Positions 34,038 to 44,864 of a DNA stretch of 64,000 bases are shown here, piece by piece (position 1 is the first letter of the stretch; the number at the start of each line of letters is the position of its first letter). Location: contig NW_006920417.1 in assembly GCF_000344685.1 (NCBI RefSeq), positions 836,141 to 900,140 on the forward strand, written 5' to 3'. A model generated the notes under the pieces. That model saw nothing but the letters and a program-made list of their open reading frames with translations, made no database searches and was not told where the DNA came from. The stretch is from Gloeophyllum trabeum ATCC 11539 (lineage: Eukaryota; Basidiomycota; Agaricomycetes; Gloeophyllales; Gloeophyllaceae). The translations under genes were made by a program, and so were the position numbers.

Positions 34038-37000
34038 TCAGCAATTGTCAGTGCCGGACTCCTTGTTACCGGCTACACTCCCCAGGAACCGCTCGATGAC
34101 CGACTTGCCTTTGCGCAAGTTGGTGAGCGAGATCCGCTCGTTCGCTAGATGGGCCTGGTCCTGAAAAGCAGCATGAAATGATTATTCCTGCACTCGCAGA
34201 AGTTTGCAGGACCTACCGAACTCTGGCCCATCGGCAAATGCAGCGCATGGCACCCAAACTCCTTCTCGAGGTATGGTATACTCGGGATTGACTGGTCGCA
34301 GAAAGGTTCAGGTAAGGGATAAAATCGGGGTGAACCGCATACGGCTGACTTACTCCTCCTTCTCGTATCCTTAACGGGTCCACACCCCATTCGTCTCGGA
34401 TGGCGATCTCCAGAGCTTGGAAGTACGGGTCCTCCAGACTACCCAACCACCAATCCGCCTTGTGGTCTATGGCTACCTATGAGATTCGCAGATGTCAATC
34501 CGGATATGTAGACGGACAAGGGGGAGTCGTTTGTACCTTCAATTCGTTCGGCGAGTTCAGTCTGAGAAACGAGGTCTGCAGATGCCTGCATAGCGAACCA
34601 GCGATAGTATCTAAGTCTTGATCCGGAACTATCCGTATAGACACCTGAGCCTTAACTTGCGCAGGTATAACGGTTGGATCTGCAAAGCACAACGTCAGGA
34701 ACTCGTCGCAAGACCACGCCAATGTAATTGGTATGTCTCACTTTTGGGGCCAGATACCTCTACTCCGTGGATAGTGAGAGATGGCTCTCTCCATCGTGAT
34801 GATAATGACGAGGCGGGCCTTTGGGTGACTACAGACAGCAACCGATACAATTGCTGCTCATCTTCCGTCATAGGTCGGACATCCTTATCTGTACAAGCGC
34901 TATCAGTAAGGACTCATATTGAAGGGTATAAGCACCCTCACAAAATCCGTCGATCAGGACGCGCCTCTGGTCATCCATGAGTGTTGCCAATAATTTGACC
35001 CTGCCATGGAACGTTAGAAGGTATGTAGGAACAGCACTGTATCTGAATTTACATATCAAACATAGGCTCAACCACTGCACCTCCCTCCACTCCAGAATGG
35101 ACGTCAGGCCGCTTGCTCGATATCTGGAGAGTAATATGAGATCCCCAAACCAGCACTGGCGTCTGAAAGCTCACCTCAATGCTGCATCGGACAACACCTC
35201 GAAGACCGTATGTTATGCACGGTGGGTCCTCAGTAATCCAGGTTGAATTACTGCGAGTGTACATATCAGAGGGAAAATGGATAGCGTTCGCAAGGGTGCC
35301 TCACCTGACGAGAATAGCATCGACATGCCCGATAAGGTCCTGATGACTGTTAATCCCTTACCGACCCAGGGCGTCGATTTACCTACCTTATTCCTCCGAA
35401 CCGTTTCCGCAAATCCGCGGCTGCCCGCCTCTTCTTCTCCTTCAACCAGGAAGATAAGATCCACGCCAAGGGCTCGCTTGCTGAGCAGCTCCGCCGCTGC
35501 CGATGCTGCAGCAATGACGGGGCCCTTATTATCAGTCACACCGCGCCCATACAGATACCCGTTCCGCCCGGATAGCACGAACGGGTCGGAAGTCCACCCT
35601 TCGGGATATGCGCTGATTACATCGTAATGACTGCTCGACCTGATGAGCTTGGCGGTAAGAGTATGCAGAGCGAATACCTACCCATAGAATAGAATACGTG
35701 GTTTAGGTTTCTCTAGCTGCGCTCCACGATACGTGGCCAATACCAAAGGATTCTTCCCCTCTGCCACGGGCAGCTGCAGCATCGCTGTCAGACATGACAG
35801 CAGAGACAATGGCTACCCTCGGCGTACCAAGGACGCATCTGCACCAAGCTGATTAAAACATTTTTTGAGCCAGATAGCCGCCTGCCGACAGTCTTCCTGA
35901 TGGGCAGGGCTATTGCTTATGCTCGGTATCGAGACGAACTTGGAGAGCGCATAGACCATGATATCTTTGCAACGTGAGACATCTCACGTATATCTTGTGT
36001 GAATGAAAGCTCACCATCTATGCTTTCCGAGTCACCTGCGGGAAGGCCGTCTATTTTGTGCGATGCGCGGGAAGTAGGCGGCTCAACCTCCCATACCTAC
36101 TCAGAATGACGACATTCAGCAAGGCTCTTCTCGTGGGCGGATAAGCACTAGGACGCGACCTTGATATGATCGTCATTGCCTCCAGTCACCAGACGGAAAT
36201 GGTTCGGTTGTGCACAGCGCATCATGATGGAAGACAGAACAATCCCGTCGTGGGCGGACCAGGATGCGGAGCAATCAAAAGAGGCAGACCAGCGCTGAAC
36301 ATGCCAACGTTATTGATCATCGTGTGTCTAGGGAACTAAAGAGCCACGCACCTGCACCTGTCCGTTCGCTGAGCAGGTATAGAGATCAGAGTATAGCATC
36401 GACAAGGATAGAACATCTACACCCTGAATAAATGATATTTAACGGCGGGTAAAAGTGTGTCTAACGAAGACAGACCTCTTGCACGATTATCGTGCGCACT
36501 AGCGTCTTGGTTTCAAGGTCCCAGATTTTGACGTAGCCATCTTGACATCCTGCGAAGATGGTGTCCCCTCTTACAGTGAGGGATAAGACTGCGCCATGGC
36601 AACACTCAAAGGTGTGCAGCAGGGTAAGTCCCTGTGCGGCACAATTCCAAAGCTACAGGATCAGAGTAAGTCGTAATTTTCGAGCAAGACCGGAGAAACG
36701 CGCCTTTACGCTCTCGTCTCCACTGCCAGTGGCTAGCAATGTCTTCCCGTGGTTGGATAAATCAGGATCGTCCGATCCTTCCCTATTAGACGGCAACAAT
36801 GCCATACAATAAACATATCCATAGTGGGCGGAGTCCACTACGTTTTCCGGCGGGATATGCAGCACCGCTCGGGGTAACGGCACAGGAGCGGGTAGTTGTA
36901 CACAAGATTCACCGTCGGACGAGAATGTGGTTGACGGGGTTAAAGAACCGTTCATCGCAAATATGTCCGCCGGACGCCTTTCATACTGAGGATAGCTGTC

Positions 37001-37703
37001 GAAGAACTTGTGGGCTTTCCTGGCACGACTACTGGGTGTGGATGTTCCAGAGCTAGGCTGGTGCTGCTCCAATATGTTGTGCTGGGCATCAAAATGATAC
37101 CATTGTAAGGACGTGTTCTGACAGCCGAAATAAATTGTCTGGAACGTGCGGCTCCAGACAAGGCAGAAAATATCGCCTGCGTCGGTCTCAAGATAGGGAT
37201 GCAGCACGAATAAAGGTTTGTGAGTCTTTGTCGACCATACCTTCCGCTACGGTGAGAAGTGGGTGACACATGCGGGGACCGATACTTACTCGAACTGTAC
37301 TATCGCCTGGGGACGGTGATTATTATGGCTAGGAAGGAGAACAGTCATGGTGCAGCCTACCGGATGCACTGAATAACCAGTCCATGTCTTCCGCGTACTC
37401 TAAAGCAAGCACGCTACCCGTATGGCCTTTCAGCGTCGTCTTTAACGTACATGTGTTTCTGTCCCAAACCTGTATAGGACGAGGTCAATTCTCATTTCCG
37501 GAGAGCTAGAGGGCTGTATGACTCACACATATGTCCTGGCTTTGGCTACCGCTGTAGATATGATTAGCGTCCGCAGACAAGCTCAAGACAGAGTTCTTCT
37601 GCTGATTGAAAGAGTGCACAAGCCGGGGGGCTTCAGTGGGGACTGGCCGGCTGAGGGAGGCTGGGTGGCGAGGCGGAGAGACAGGAGGGGTGAGCGGATT
37701 CAT
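34038..37703 (-). CDS. DUG2: Glutathione-degrading di/tripeptidase subunit DUG2 (WD40 plus M20 peptidase)
   Basis: Many short introns. The N-terminal half is a WD40 propeller: LVHSFNQQKNSVLSLSADAN and HIYSGSQSQDI at 37,620-37,510, AGDIFCLVWSRTFQTIYFGC near 37,180, and LLATGSGDESVKARF near 36,710. The C-terminal half is an M20 metallopeptidase: MVYALSKFVSIPSISNSPAH (about 35,960), FYGHYDVISAYPEGW with the metal-binding His and Asp, YGRGVTDNKGPV, and VEGEEEAGSRGF with the Glu pair. It ends DQAHLANERISLTNLRKGKS at about 34,160, whose His is a likely zinc ligand. Dug2 with Dug3 forms the cytosolic complex that degrades glutathione in yeast. Start at 37703 is the first Met after an upstream in-frame stop. 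Confidence 0.88.
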
Positions 37704-38068
37704 GGGTCGGGCACAGAGGATGCGTACGATGGGGGATGGAATTGGAGGGGCTGATTGCAGCCATACTGCTATTCAACGTAAAGATGGGCACTACATTCAA
37801 ATGAAAAACACGAGTTTCAATTGGGCTCCGTGTGTCACTTGGGCAGGCTTCAAAGCAGATTGGCAGACGGGAACCACGTCGCGTGGGTTTGATTGGGGGC
37901 CACATTTGCCCGACGCGACTTGACGTCTGCCATCACTCTGCACGCGAACTGCACTCACCGGTCGACTTTACGTCTCTCCGCAACTGAACCACGAAACCCG
38001 AGGCAGCGTCTGAATCAGAGGCAGCAGACGTGGCAATCAATATCCTCGGCGGCAAACGAACACACCCG
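37704..38068. promoter_or_regulatory. Shared divergent promoter, DUG2 and RPAP3
   Basis: 365 bases separate the two start codons on opposite strands, so both promoters must lie here. No clear TATA box was seen. CG-rich, with no repeat noticed. Confidence 0.5.
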
Positions 38069-39639
38069 ATGGCGTCAACCGGTGCACAGGCGGCCAAGGA
38101 AAAGGTGCGCATTCCATATATTCCGAATTCAACCTGACAAGTGACACCCATGGCCAGGGAAACGCAGCATTCAAATCAGGCGACTATCCTGCTGCGATCG
38201 GTCATTACACGTCTGCCATCATCGCTGATAACAAGGACCCGACGTTCCCGCTGAACCGCGCTGCTGCATACCTCAAACTAGGCAAGTACGTGTTTAGCGG
38301 ACATCCTTTCTCCTGGATTCTCATAGGTCTACTATACATTAGAAACGAGGACGCCGAGCGAGACTGCTCCACCGTCCTCGGCCTGAGTGCAAAAAATGCG
38401 AAGGCCTACTTCCGCCGGGGTCAGGCGCGGCTCGGTCTGGAGAAATACGCGGAGGCTCAGGCAGGTAGGTTCCTGCTAATTCCTCCCGATATGGACGCGC
38501 GTACCAGACGAGGTCATCTGTAAGATCTTCAGCATGCGCTGCGGCTCGAGCCATCTAATGAATCAGTCAAAGCGGAATTGAAGAAAGCTCAGGAATTGAT
38601 GCAGAAAGCCTACGCGAGAGCTAAAGAACGCTCGGTATGTGGGTGCGTTTCACGGCGGTTTGTTTGCTCAGGCCTCCCCCTATAGGGAGCCGCACATGCA
38701 GCGATCCCTAGCCCTCCTCCCCTTAACCCATCCCCTCCAGCTAAGGAACGCCGCCGCAGGGTCCCGATAACAATAGTTGATGTAGACGATGCAGAGTCGA
38801 GTAAATCGATATCGTCGCTGAACCGCTTGACAACGCAATCCAACGCCACTACATCTCCGGGAGATGATTTAATGAAGCCAGTCTCATCTAGGGCTCTGGC
38901 TCCGGGACCCCCGATGCCTGGAAGTTCGTCGAACAAGGACAACGCTGCTTCTTCTTCCGGAGTATTGCCCGCGTCGTCGTCGCCTCCTGCGAAGCCATCG
39001 ACGTTCCGAGAGGCAAAACAGGCTCGAGACTTTTCGAAACCTAGCCGTGCAGCAGGCGGCGGTATATTTCGTGGCTCTGGAGAACATGTCATATTTGGGA
39101 ATAAAGAGAGGGGCAACGGTTCATCACCACCCGCACCTGCTCCCTCCGTCACCGCGGGAGCCTCAGGAACGGCGAAATTGGATGAGTCTGCAGCGAAGAT
39201 ACCTACAGCAGCCTCGACTAGCGTGACCTCGGAGCGATCTCCCTTAACGTTGTTCGCATTCACAAGGAAATGGGAGTCCGCAAAATCTGACGACGATCGA
39301 TGGTGCCTCTTAAGCGTAAGTTTCGACCTTACGGAGGGTCATGTGAGTGAATAAAAGCTGACTTGTCTGGCGCAGCAAATTCCGCCGTCATCACTACCTT
39401 ATCTCTTTCAAACGTCGTTAGAGCCGTCTCTCCTTGTCTCGATGTTGGCAACATTCCTTCACGTATTGCGTTCGCCCAATGCAAATCAGCAGGTCAAGGA
39501 AGACGTGAAGCAATACATGTCGAGCCTATCGAGGGTCCCTCGTTTCAACTTCGTACTAATGCTACTGAGCAGAAGCGAGAAGGATACAGCTAGGCAGGTA
39601 TGGAGTGAGGTTGGAGGGGGGACATGGGACGGTTTATAA
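38069..39639 (+). CDS. RPAP3: RNA polymerase II-associated protein 3 homologue
   Basis: Exon 1 (38069-38104) encodes MASTGAQAAKEK and joins GNAAFKSGDYPAAIGHYTSA (38158-38285), then NEDAERDCSTVLGLSAKNAK. These form three TPR repeats, about residues 8-115, that would bind the HSP90 C-terminus. A disordered Ser/Pro/Ala region follows. The C-terminal RPAP3_C domain reads TLFAFTRKWESAKSDDDRW near 39,250, spliced to IPPSSLPYLFQTSLEPSLL and VPRFNFVLMLLSRSEKDTAR. RPAP3 is the TPR subunit of the R2TP complex, which with HSP90 assembles RNA polymerases, snoRNPs and PIKK kinases. A single TPR domain with this C-terminal domain is smaller than human RPAP3, which has two. The stop at 39637-39639 follows GGGTWDGL. 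Confidence 0.88.
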
Positions 39640-39808
39640 GACAACTTGCATTTTCAATCTGCTTTTTGTCAGTCTGATTTCTATTCTCGTCTATCGTAAT
39701 TGAGAGGGAGAAATGATACAACGGAACATAAAACAGAATACAACCCCCGAAATCTGCCATAGCAAAGTCCAGGATATAAATACATGTCCGCTGGACTGCA
39801 GTCCCCCT

Positions 39809-41732
39809 TCATATCGAGTATCGGCGCTTGCTCCATCGTCGCTGTCTGGGCACCGAAGGGCAAGACTTTCTATGTGGCCTGAAGACATCTAATATTTTCC
39901 AGTTGTATCCGTCTTCCTGGAGGATGTGCTTCAGCATCTCGATAGTGCCCGGCCTTTCCTCCCTCTCCTCGTCTTCGTCTCGGAAGAGGAGAACCGCTTC
40001 GGGGTCGCGCTTGGCGAGTTTCTCCTTTGCCTGGAGGGTGACGGAAGTGGCTATGACGGGGTTCACGGGGTTGTAAGCGCCAACGCTGAGCGCTCGCCGC
40101 AGGTTGAGTAGGAGCCGGGACGTTAGCATTACCTAATTGGCAATTTCTAACATCTATCCATGCTCGAGAGGATCAAGGTGCTCACGTCGAAACTACGTTC
40201 GTATAGGGATTAGCGATACGATTGAGTTAAACATAGATGCACGTACACATGGTTAAACGCCCAGTTGACGGAGTTGTACTCTGGCTGCGTCTCTTCAGTC
40301 AGTAAAGACCTATACGCGTCTATTAAAGACTCACGTGAAACTAAAGGTAGTCGGTTAATTCTCGTGTAACTAATGTAAAGGTCGACTCAGGCTTACCACG
40401 AGTAGGATTAAATTGGTCACTTTGGCCGTCACCAATATCCTACATAGCTGTTTTCACGCTAGGTATACTACCATTCGAATTCGTACTTACAAGAAATACG
40501 CTGCACCTAAACAATGGGTCAACTCGAGCTTGCGTCCATGGTACACAAGAGGATACACGAACCGTCTCGCAGTAGTAGCGTACCCAACGGCGCTGGGGCG
40601 CCTTCGTATCGGGCGATGATGGTTCGCTTCAGAGTGCAGGCGAAGATCATCACGTGGAACAGGATGTTGATGAACCAGAGAGAGACGAGCCCTGGAGAAG
40701 ATTCAAAATGAGAGCTACGCGATGTCACTGAAGCAAGTCAGCATACGCATTTTCATATCCGTCCTACAAAAGCGTGTGCTAAGTAAAAGAAAACACCTGG
40801 AGGAGCTGACGAAGGATTTGCGTACGTGGGATTGAAAATCAGGAAACAGCCAACACCCGGCTTTATAGGTCCGCCTCCAACGAGTTTTACGGACACCATC
40901 TGTGAGTTCACTGGTTTAACTCCAACGTAGTGACTACAGTCATTGGGACACGCACAATGCCAATGGTCAGCTCTACCACATATGTGATCGCGATGATCCA
41001 CGCAATCGCCGCATTGATACTTCCCCTCCATAAGGCACGAACTTTCAGCATCAGGAGGACTATAACCAAGTGAGTCCCTATGAAGTCAGCGCGTCGAGCG
41101 TTAAAGCCAGGAATTAGCGACGCCTACTCCCTATTATCGCCTCGCTGAAGACGATGAGCACGGGTGTTATGCGAGGCAGGGCTTGGCCGCAGAACTGAGG
41201 GTAGCCGATGACCGTTCAGCCACTAATCGAAAATTCGTCATTATTCCTCACCGAGTATGACATGCTCGGCGAGGCCAGACCTGTGGGTTGCGGTCAAAAT
41301 GACATCAAACGGTACTTCGAAGAGGAAGGTCCTACTTATTCCGATGATTATGTAGAGCAGAGCGGGAATATACCGGTTCTGCGGTGCGTTAGCGAACGCG
41401 TGGGATCCGCCGTTGTGGCTAACACACTCACGAGAAAAAACAGCACGGTGATGATGTTCTGCCTGCGCGTCCACATGCGATTGACCTCGTCTATGAAAGT
41501 TACGGCGTGGTCGTGAAGGAGCGCGACTATCCCGACATTTATTACCCTACTCGATCCGGGTCGAAGAACCACTCACCTATCGCAACAGCCATATAGGACC
41601 TCTGCATGATTCTGGGCTATATGAGCTCCCGAATAGCAAGAGAAAGATGATTTCTCACAGTAGCCTGACCAACACCTTGACGGCAGTGCTTGGAATCCAA
41701 CACTCGTGGTCCGCGACGTGAATGTATTCCAT
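39809..41732 (-). CDS. DUF6533 multi-pass membrane protein
   Basis: Start at 41732 (MEYIHVADHECWIPSTAVKV) joins in frame through a 47-nt intron to LIMQRSYMAVA and a 50-nt intron to LLHDHAVTFIDEVNRMW, the DUF6533 signature at the first helices. Further helix-rich exons carry LYIIIGISRTFLF-like residues (about 41,350), GVGCFLIFNPTYANP (about 40,850), SLWFINILFHVMIFACTLKR (about 40,670) and PLGTLLLRDG (about 40,580). The last exon has MLTSRLLLNLRRA and an Asp/Glu-rich cytosolic tail. These proteins form large families in Agaricomycetes and resemble seven-helix receptors; function unknown. The tail after IEMLKHILQEDG is less certain. An alternative start at 41957 would add about 75 residues. Confidence 0.72.
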
Positions 41733-43256
41733 AGTGAAATTTCTGTGCAGAGGGATCAAGTCATTCACCCCCATGTACCACCAGCAATTCCACACATGGT
41801 GGGGAAGGAACCCAGTCCAGTTTCCAGCACGGCTGGCATTCAACGCCAAAAGGGAGCTTGGCTCCAGCATGCCCAGCATGCCGGTGAAGTCGGAATCTGT
41901 CGCCTGCAACATGGGTCCGTCGACATAGAAATGGGAGCAAAAGGCTCGCACTCGCACGCGGGAGGGTGGAGACCCTATATAGTTGCAGGTAGGTCAACTC
42001 TGATCGCTGTGGAGGCTTCCAGGCGCTCCTTCCCACTGCATCCATTGAAGTAAGGTTGGTAACTTGGGACATCGCCATTGACAGTGACAGGCCAATCATG
42101 ATTGCTGCACTGCGCAGGTCGGGGGGAGAAGATGGGTCAAGCCTCCGATGTCTGCATACGAGAACATGATGCAGACCAGGGCACTCACTGGCTCGCTATA
42201 ATTAATCCGGCGCGGAAAGACCTTATTACGCACTAAGCATCATGTTACAGACTGTAGGCAGGGAGCACCTAAGCGCTAGCACCCATCCCTTCCAGATTCA
42301 GAGGCTACTGAATGTAAGGCCGACGCGGTGACACTGGTGCAATGACGGGCAAATGTGGCAGCGCTATGTTCGCTACCAATCCACCACGAGTGGACGGAGC
42401 CAAGTGCATTGCCCGAGTGAAGTAAACGTCAGACCAGGCAGCCAATCCGGACTCCGGACAACGTCGGAATCACATCATAAGATCGATAGATGCTTATGAT
42501 GTGACTGCGACCAGCAGGAGTTATACTGGCAGAGTATGGAAGAATCCAATGGTATAACTCTCCCAACGCGAATTGGAGAATGACACTCATTGGCCCATTC
42601 TACCTGGAGGCTAAAGGGTCCGATGGAGACGCAGCTATACGGAGCGCCCGGCAAACTACAACCAAAGAAAGAAGCTCACCGTACTATGAGAATCCTGAAG
42701 CCACCCGTGAGGGGGACCGTAGATGTTCGAGGAGAGATAGGCAGGAATATAATCCGTCTCATGCGTCCAAGTGGTCAAGCACTTGGAAGCCGAACTTGAA
42801 CTTCTTGAAGGAGCCACACTCATAGGCTACGTAGTTTCCTGATCCGGTAATCCACCACGATTCCACGCGGACTCACTTCTTCCCACGGCTTCCGGAAACG
42901 CTCGCCTGAAGGAAAGTTAGACGACAGCATCCCCACTAATCCCGGTCGGTTATCTCAAGGTGAGTCCTGTTCTCGATTGATACTGCTGTTAGATGCTGCA
43001 GAGAGGGTATGGGGTGCGTCAATCCAGGCCTTTGGAGCGGAGGAAGAGTGGTAGGGGATGGATGGACAGGGTTGACTTCGGATGAGGTTGGGGCGCAGCT
43101 GGGTGGGCATGCAGAGGTGGGCTTGGACGGACGAGAGTATGGATCGACAGCGTGAAGAGGTGTTTTGGGTGCCTTGCCCGTCTCCTACTCCTCTGCAGCA
43201 TTCGTTCGTAAGCCCCAGGACTCCTGCTGAAACCTGACCTGCGTTAGACACAAAAA
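41733..43256. other. 1.5-kb intergenic region between DUF6533 gene and uL23
   Basis: No gene recognised. ORFs (for example 42580-42825) have no domain. A CTATATAG sequence near 41976 could serve the DUF6533 gene. A strong hairpin lies at 42470-42504. The last 250 bases before 43257 should contain the ribosomal protein gene promoter. Confidence 0.45.
42470..42504. repeat. Hairpin with perfect 12-bp arms
   Basis: TCACATCATAAG (42470-42481) and CTTATGATGTGA (42493-42504) are exact inverted repeats around an 11-base spacer. It is not next to a stop codon, so a terminator role is unlikely. It could be a regulatory dyad or a remnant of an element end. Confidence 0.6.
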
Positions 43257-43974
43257 TGGCCACCACCAAGAGCGCGAAGGGCAAGACCGGCAAGTGTGCG
43301 TCTTCCTGTTCCCCTGTTTCGCAACTATCTCTTACCGTGTAACATGATACACAGCAAGATCCACGGCCCCCAACCCGGCCCAGAAGGCCAAGGCGGCGAA
43401 GAAGGCCGCTCTGCAGGGCACCCACTCCCACTCGTCGCGCAAGACGCGCACATCCGTCTCCTTCCACCGACCGAAGACCCTCCGCCTCGCCCGGGACCCT
43501 AAATACCCCAGAAAGAGCATCCCCCATGCCCCGCGTATGGACCAGTTCCGGACTGTTGTTCAGTGAGTCTGGTAGGCTCTCGCTTGTTATTGTGTCCTAA
43601 AGGTGTGACTGCTCAGGCCGCTGAACACGGAGTCCGCTATGAAGAAGATTGAGGAGAACAACACCCTTGTCTTCATCGTCGACATCCGGGCCAACAAGCG
43701 TCAGATTAAGGACGCCGTGAAAAAGCTGTGGGATGTTCAGGCTGCTAAGGTTAACACTCTCATCCGGTCAGTGTGGCGGCTTTTTGCTAGGCATTTCAGC
43801 GTCCTGCAAAGGCATGGTGCTGATATCGCAATCCCAGGCCCGACGGTAAGAAGAAGGCATACGTCCGGTTGACTGCGGACCATGACGCCCTTGACGTCGC
43901 CAACAAGGTATGCTGCCGCCCTCCTAATCCAAGGAACATCGTCTCAATGGGTATCATAGATCGGTTTCATCTAA
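43257..43974 (+). CDS. RPL25: 60S ribosomal protein uL23 (L25/L23a)
   Basis: Five exons keep frame: 43257-43294, 43359-43562, 43617-43766, 43838-43907, 43960-43974, giving 158 residues. After a Lys/Ala-rich N-terminus come [20 protein letters not shown] and [18 protein letters not shown], then [60 protein letters not shown] and the final VANKIGFI. The last exon encodes only IGFI and the stop. uL23 sits at the polypeptide exit tunnel and docks SRP and nascent-chain factors. Length is normal for fungi. Confidence 0.95.
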
Positions 43975-44864
43975 TCTGGTTGCCTGGCGTATTCGCTCCT
44001 TCTGCTTTGCTCTGTCTACGTTGTGCACTCCCTGGCTTATCCACTCACTATGTATGCCTACTGTCATGCCGTTTATGCACCAAGCAAGATATGACCGCCG
44101 AGGGTTGATGGGGTATTTAGGTCCCAACTGGGACATCAGCCAGTGACAGATGCCACCGTGGAAATGTATGGGTACCTCGTGAAACAAACACCCGAGTGAT
44201 ATTTTTTCGATGGTCATGATCAGCTAGTGTTGTGCAGACGTGTTCAGTTCGGTGTCTGGAAGGTTAAAAGCGTCCCACAATTCCTGCAACATAGGATATT
44301 GGATCTGATTCTGAGCACCGGCGCAGCGCGTCCAGTTGGTTCCGCGACGTTGTCAGGATCGACTTCGAAGTTCGAAACTGCCAGAATAGACATCGTAACT
44401 AAGGCAGTTATAGGATTGTCACAACTGCTGCGGGTCGATTTTGGCAGAAACTCATCCTCCTTTACCGTCTACTGCGAATTCTGCAAGGTCAGAAAAACGG
44501 GCGTAGAAAACAGACAGTATTTCGCCTTTCCGTGGGTTGCTGAGCTGCTGGACGGGTGAATCCAAGGGGCAGGCTTTGATCTACATCAGAAAACGATTGC
44601 CATATCAAGCGGCCAGTCTTGCCGCCACGCTTCCCCCTCAACGACGACGCGATATTTATTCTGCTGTTCTCTTCCTGTCTTTCTTTTCCCTTCCTCGCTG
44701 TTGCCGCCAGTCCCATCCTCCTGGTCTGTGTGCGCCTCGTTCGCTGCCCCTCATAGCAGTACATCCACGCTCGTTCCTCTAGCGGACTCCGTCCTCGGCG
44801 TCTTGCTGTCCGGCTCTTCAGCACCCACGTCGCAAAAACCGACATTTATCTGCCATATAGACCG
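43975..44864. other. Intergenic between uL23 and MSB2
   Basis: No gene recognised in about 890 bases. ORFs on either strand (44227-44559 plus, 44489-44845 minus) have no domain or splice structure. The pyrimidine-rich stretch at about 44,640-44,800 probably belongs to the MSB2 promoter and leader. Confidence 0.45.

Noticed and set aside
41761..42099. 112-codon minus-strand ORF upstream of the DUF6533 gene
   Set aside because: It is in another frame from the conserved N-terminus and lacks a domain.
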